Shown here in pieces: positions 62,363-64,000 of a DNA stretch of 64,000 nucleotides. The stretch covers positions 1-64,000 of the forward strand of contig CAYNQF010000001.1 of the NCBI GenBank assembly GCA_964399265.1, read 5' to 3'. The notes beneath the pieces were generated by a model. That model was given only the letters and a program-made list of their open reading frames with translations. It ran no database searches and was not told the origin of the DNA. The translations under genes and the position numbers were made by a program. Every line of letters starts with the position of its first letter. Within the stretch, counting starts at the first letter, position 1. This DNA is from WJLY01 sp964399265 (GTDB taxonomy: Bacteria > Joyebacterota > Joyebacteria > Joyebacterales > Joyebacteraceae).

Positions 62363-62394
62363 CTGAGCCGGGAACCGAAGTGGCTCAGTTCCCG
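62363..62394. terminator. Overlapping hairpins between convergent genes
   Basis: CTGAGCC (62363-62369) can pair with GGCTCAG (62382-62388), or CGGGAAC (62369-62375) with GTTCCCG (62388-62394). The two stems exclude each other or form a pseudoknot. The structure overlaps the stop of the minus-strand gene. Confidence 0.4.
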
Positions 62395-64000
62395 CCCGGC
62401 TCGCTCTGTCGGGCCATGCCCTCTTCGACCGCCTGCCGGAACTCCTCCGGGGCGTACCTCTGCCAGAGTTCGACCAGGCGATCGAGCTTCGCCTCGTCTC
62501 CCAGGCGCTGGTAGATCGACAGCAGCGCCGGGTAGATGTCCGACCTGTCGGGGACCTTCCTGAGAGCGATCTCGTAGGCATCTCTGGCCGTCTCGTAGTA
62601 GGGAAGCGCCTCGTCGGCGTTGCCCTGCATCTCTATCTTCTCGGCCATCATGAGATTGACCCCGCCGTAGCGGATCCAGCCGTCCATGTTGTCCGGCTGC
62701 GAGGTGACGACCCTCTCCGCCAGCGGCAGCGCCTTCTCCGGCTGGTAGAGCCTGGCCGCGTAGATGGCCACGAGTCCGTTCAGCGCGGGCGTGTAGTTGG
62801 GCGCGAACTTCAGCGATATGTCGTAGAGGCGGACGGCTTCACCGACGTTGGGCGGCGTCTTCGCCATCTCGGCGAAGCCCAGTCTCGAGAACCCGGCGGC
62901 GTAGTTCGTGATGAGCCGCGCGGTCGCGGGCCCCTTGTAGATCTCGTCCATGACGCGCCAGCCATCGTCGACGTCGATGATGCTGTCGTAGCGGTAGTTC
63001 TCGAAGCAGTTCTCGTACGTCCTCTCGATGTCGATCTGGTGTCTCTCCGCCTTCTTCACGAGCTTGAAGACCATGCCCTCGAGTCGGAGATTGTCGTAGT
63101 AGCCAAGGAAGTCGTCGACGGTCACCGCGAAGTAGATGGGACGCTGGAAGTTGTCCTCCCGGATGATGTCGTGCACGACGATGTCCTTGAGAGAGATCAG
63201 CTTCGGTTCTCCCGTGTCGGGGTCGCGCGCCCAGTAGGGATGCATGCGGTCGATCTCGTCATAACTGAAGCTCATCGGCACGCCGCGCTCCTTGAGCTGC
63301 GTCACGTACCAGTTGATCTGAACAAGAGACAGGTTCACTATGTCGACGTCCGGCCGAATGTGTTCGACCTGCTGCAGATACCAGAGCGGGAACGTGTCGT
63401 TGTCGCCATTGGTGATGAGCAGCGCGTCCTTGTCCAGGAAGTTGATCATGTTCCAGCCGTAGTAGTACGCGACGTAGTTCCCTCTTCTGTCCATCTCGTG
63501 GTAGTGCCTGACCATCGGAAGGAACGCGAAGGCGATGAGGGCGGCGGCGAGGACGATCTGATAGGTCCTGCCTATCTTGCGTCCCCACTCGACGATCGCC
63601 CCGGCGCCTATGCCGACCCAGATCCCGATGCCGACGTACGCCGGAACCCAGAAGTACTCCCTGGGCCTCACCTCGTGGTCTGAGATGTTCATGTAGAACA
63701 GGAGTGCAACGGACGCCATCGCGAACGCGATGAGCATCATCGTGAACGTCCTCTTGTCCTTGCGGGCGTGGACCACGGCGCCCCACGCGGCCAGGAAGAG
63801 CGGCCAGATCGTGAACTGCGGCTTGAAGTACGACCACAGGATCTTGAACTGGTTCGAGAACGGCGTGCGCCTCGGGAAGAATCTCATCGGCTCGTACTGC
63901 TTGCGCTGCATCACGTCGAGGACGAGTCTCCACGTGTGCGGGTTCGACTCATTGATGGCGGGCTTGAGCCGGGCCCTGACCAGGAGATACGCGTGGACCG
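62385..64000 (-). CDS. DUF2723 glycosyltransferase-like membrane protein with TPR tail (5' part missing)
   Basis: The frame stays open to the window edge (AYLLVRARLKPAINESNPH precedes the first internal Met), so the start lies beyond 64000. Visible from the N-terminal side: YEPMRFFPRRTPF, four or five membrane helices, then VAYYYGWNMINFLDKDALLITNGDNDTFPLWY and a C-terminal TPR array (about the last 200 residues). This is the C-terminal half of DUF2723/TMEM260-like proteins, which include protein O-mannosyltransferases. Confidence 0.85.
   Translation of the reverse strand, partial: VHAYLLVRARLKPAINESNPHTWRLVLDVMQRKQYEPMRFFPRRTPFSNQFKILWSYFKPQFTIWPLFLAAWGAVVHARKDKRTFTMMLIAFAMASVALLFYMNISDHEVRPREYFWVPAYVGIGIWVGIGAGAIVEWGRKIGRTYQIVLAAALIAFAFLPMVRHYHEMDRRGNYVAYYYGWNMINFLDKDALLITNGDNDTFPLWYLQQVEHIRPDVDIVNLSLVQINWYVTQLKERGVPMSFSYDEIDRMHPYWARDPDTGEPKLISLKDIVVHDIIREDNFQRPIYFAVTVDDFLGYYDNLRLEGMVFKLVKKAERHQIDIERTYENCFENYRYDSIIDVDDGWRVMDEIYKGPATARLITNYAAGFSRLGFAEMAKTPPNVGEAVRLYDISLKFAPNYTPALNGLVAIYAARLYQPEKALPLAERVVTSQPDNMDGWIRYGGVNLMMAEKIEMQGNADEALPYYETARDAYEIALRKVPDRSDIYPALLSIYQRLGDEAKLDRLVELWQRYAPEEFRQAVEEGMARQSEPGGN

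Noticed and set aside
1..64000. tRNA, rRNA, CRISPR arrays, insertion sequences, prophage
   Set aside because: Read for on both strands; no cloverleaf, direct-repeat array, transposase or terminal inverted repeats were seen.

Overview
This is a high-GC, gene-dense bacterial chromosome segment of about 56 protein genes with no rRNA, tRNA, CRISPR array, transposase or phage gene. The cell envelope is Gram-negative: there is a complete Tol-Pal locus, lipoproteins and a predicted outer-membrane beta-barrel. FlgD-like C-terminal domains on secreted proteins, TPR/FG-GAP/ASPIC lipoproteins, DUF3857 proteins, a PEP/pyruvate-binding protein with degenerate receiver domains, a ferredoxin-dependent 2-oxoacid oxidoreductase and a Fibrobacter-like LexA box together suggest an uncultured FCB-group lineage (Eisenbacteria/Krumholzibacteriota-like). 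That placement is an inference. TTG starts behind strong Shine-Dalgarno sequences are common.

Layout. 1-5.5 kb: secreted polymer-degradation genes (C39-like/beta-helix protein, BNR_4 propeller, GH105 hydrolase). 5.5-7.1 kb: gdhA with its own promoter and a hairpin-rich leader. 7.2-14.2 kb (minus strand): PEP/pyruvate-binding signalling-type protein and two DUF3857/transglutaminase-like proteins, one of which lacks the catalytic Cys and His. 14.5-17.3 kb: a helical exported protein, a HAD hydrolase and a site-2-protease-like membrane peptidase. 17.6-19.6 kb: a sulfur-relay group (TusA-like, DsrE-like, NifS/IscS-like) in which the NifS-like protein has Asp where the PLP-binding Lys should be. 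20.1-23.9 kb: an ArsR-controlled operon (thioredoxin lipoprotein, CcdA-like, ArsP-type permease, small thioredoxin, ArsF-like protein) with a palindromic operator over its promoter.

23.9-40.1 kb: lexA preceded by a strong promoter whose spacer is a perfect LexA-box-like palindrome and by a structured untranslated region that looks like an RNA gene. A run of DNA-repair genes follows (Ogt, a divergent Fpg/Nei, DinB, MrfA-like helicase, MrfB-like exonuclease), interspersed with a SagB-type oxidoreductase, DUF72, DUF3795, an MBL-fold hydrolase, a dipeptide epimerase and a large TPR/FG-GAP lipoprotein. 40.3-47 kb: KorAB-type 2-oxoacid:ferredoxin oxidoreductase (beta subunit with a cluster Cys replaced by Ser), nitroreductase, molybdopterin oxidoreductase, an outer-membrane protein, and a sodium/solute symporter with a 38-residue partner. 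47-54 kb: PHP phosphatase, Yip1-type protein, then tolQ-tolR-TonB/TolA-like-tolB-pal and a LysM coiled-coil lipoprotein in the ybgF position. 54-64 kb: an unrecognised minus-strand gene, a nitrilase-family hydrolase, a HAMP/coiled-coil membrane protein, an 836-base gap, a DUF885 and an M16 peptidase, and the 3' part of a DUF2723 glycosyltransferase-like gene that runs off the window.

The observations I rate highest are the lysine-less NifS homologue in a sulfur-relay cluster, the candidate SOS-controlled RNA in front of lexA, and the ArsR-permease-thioredoxin operon.
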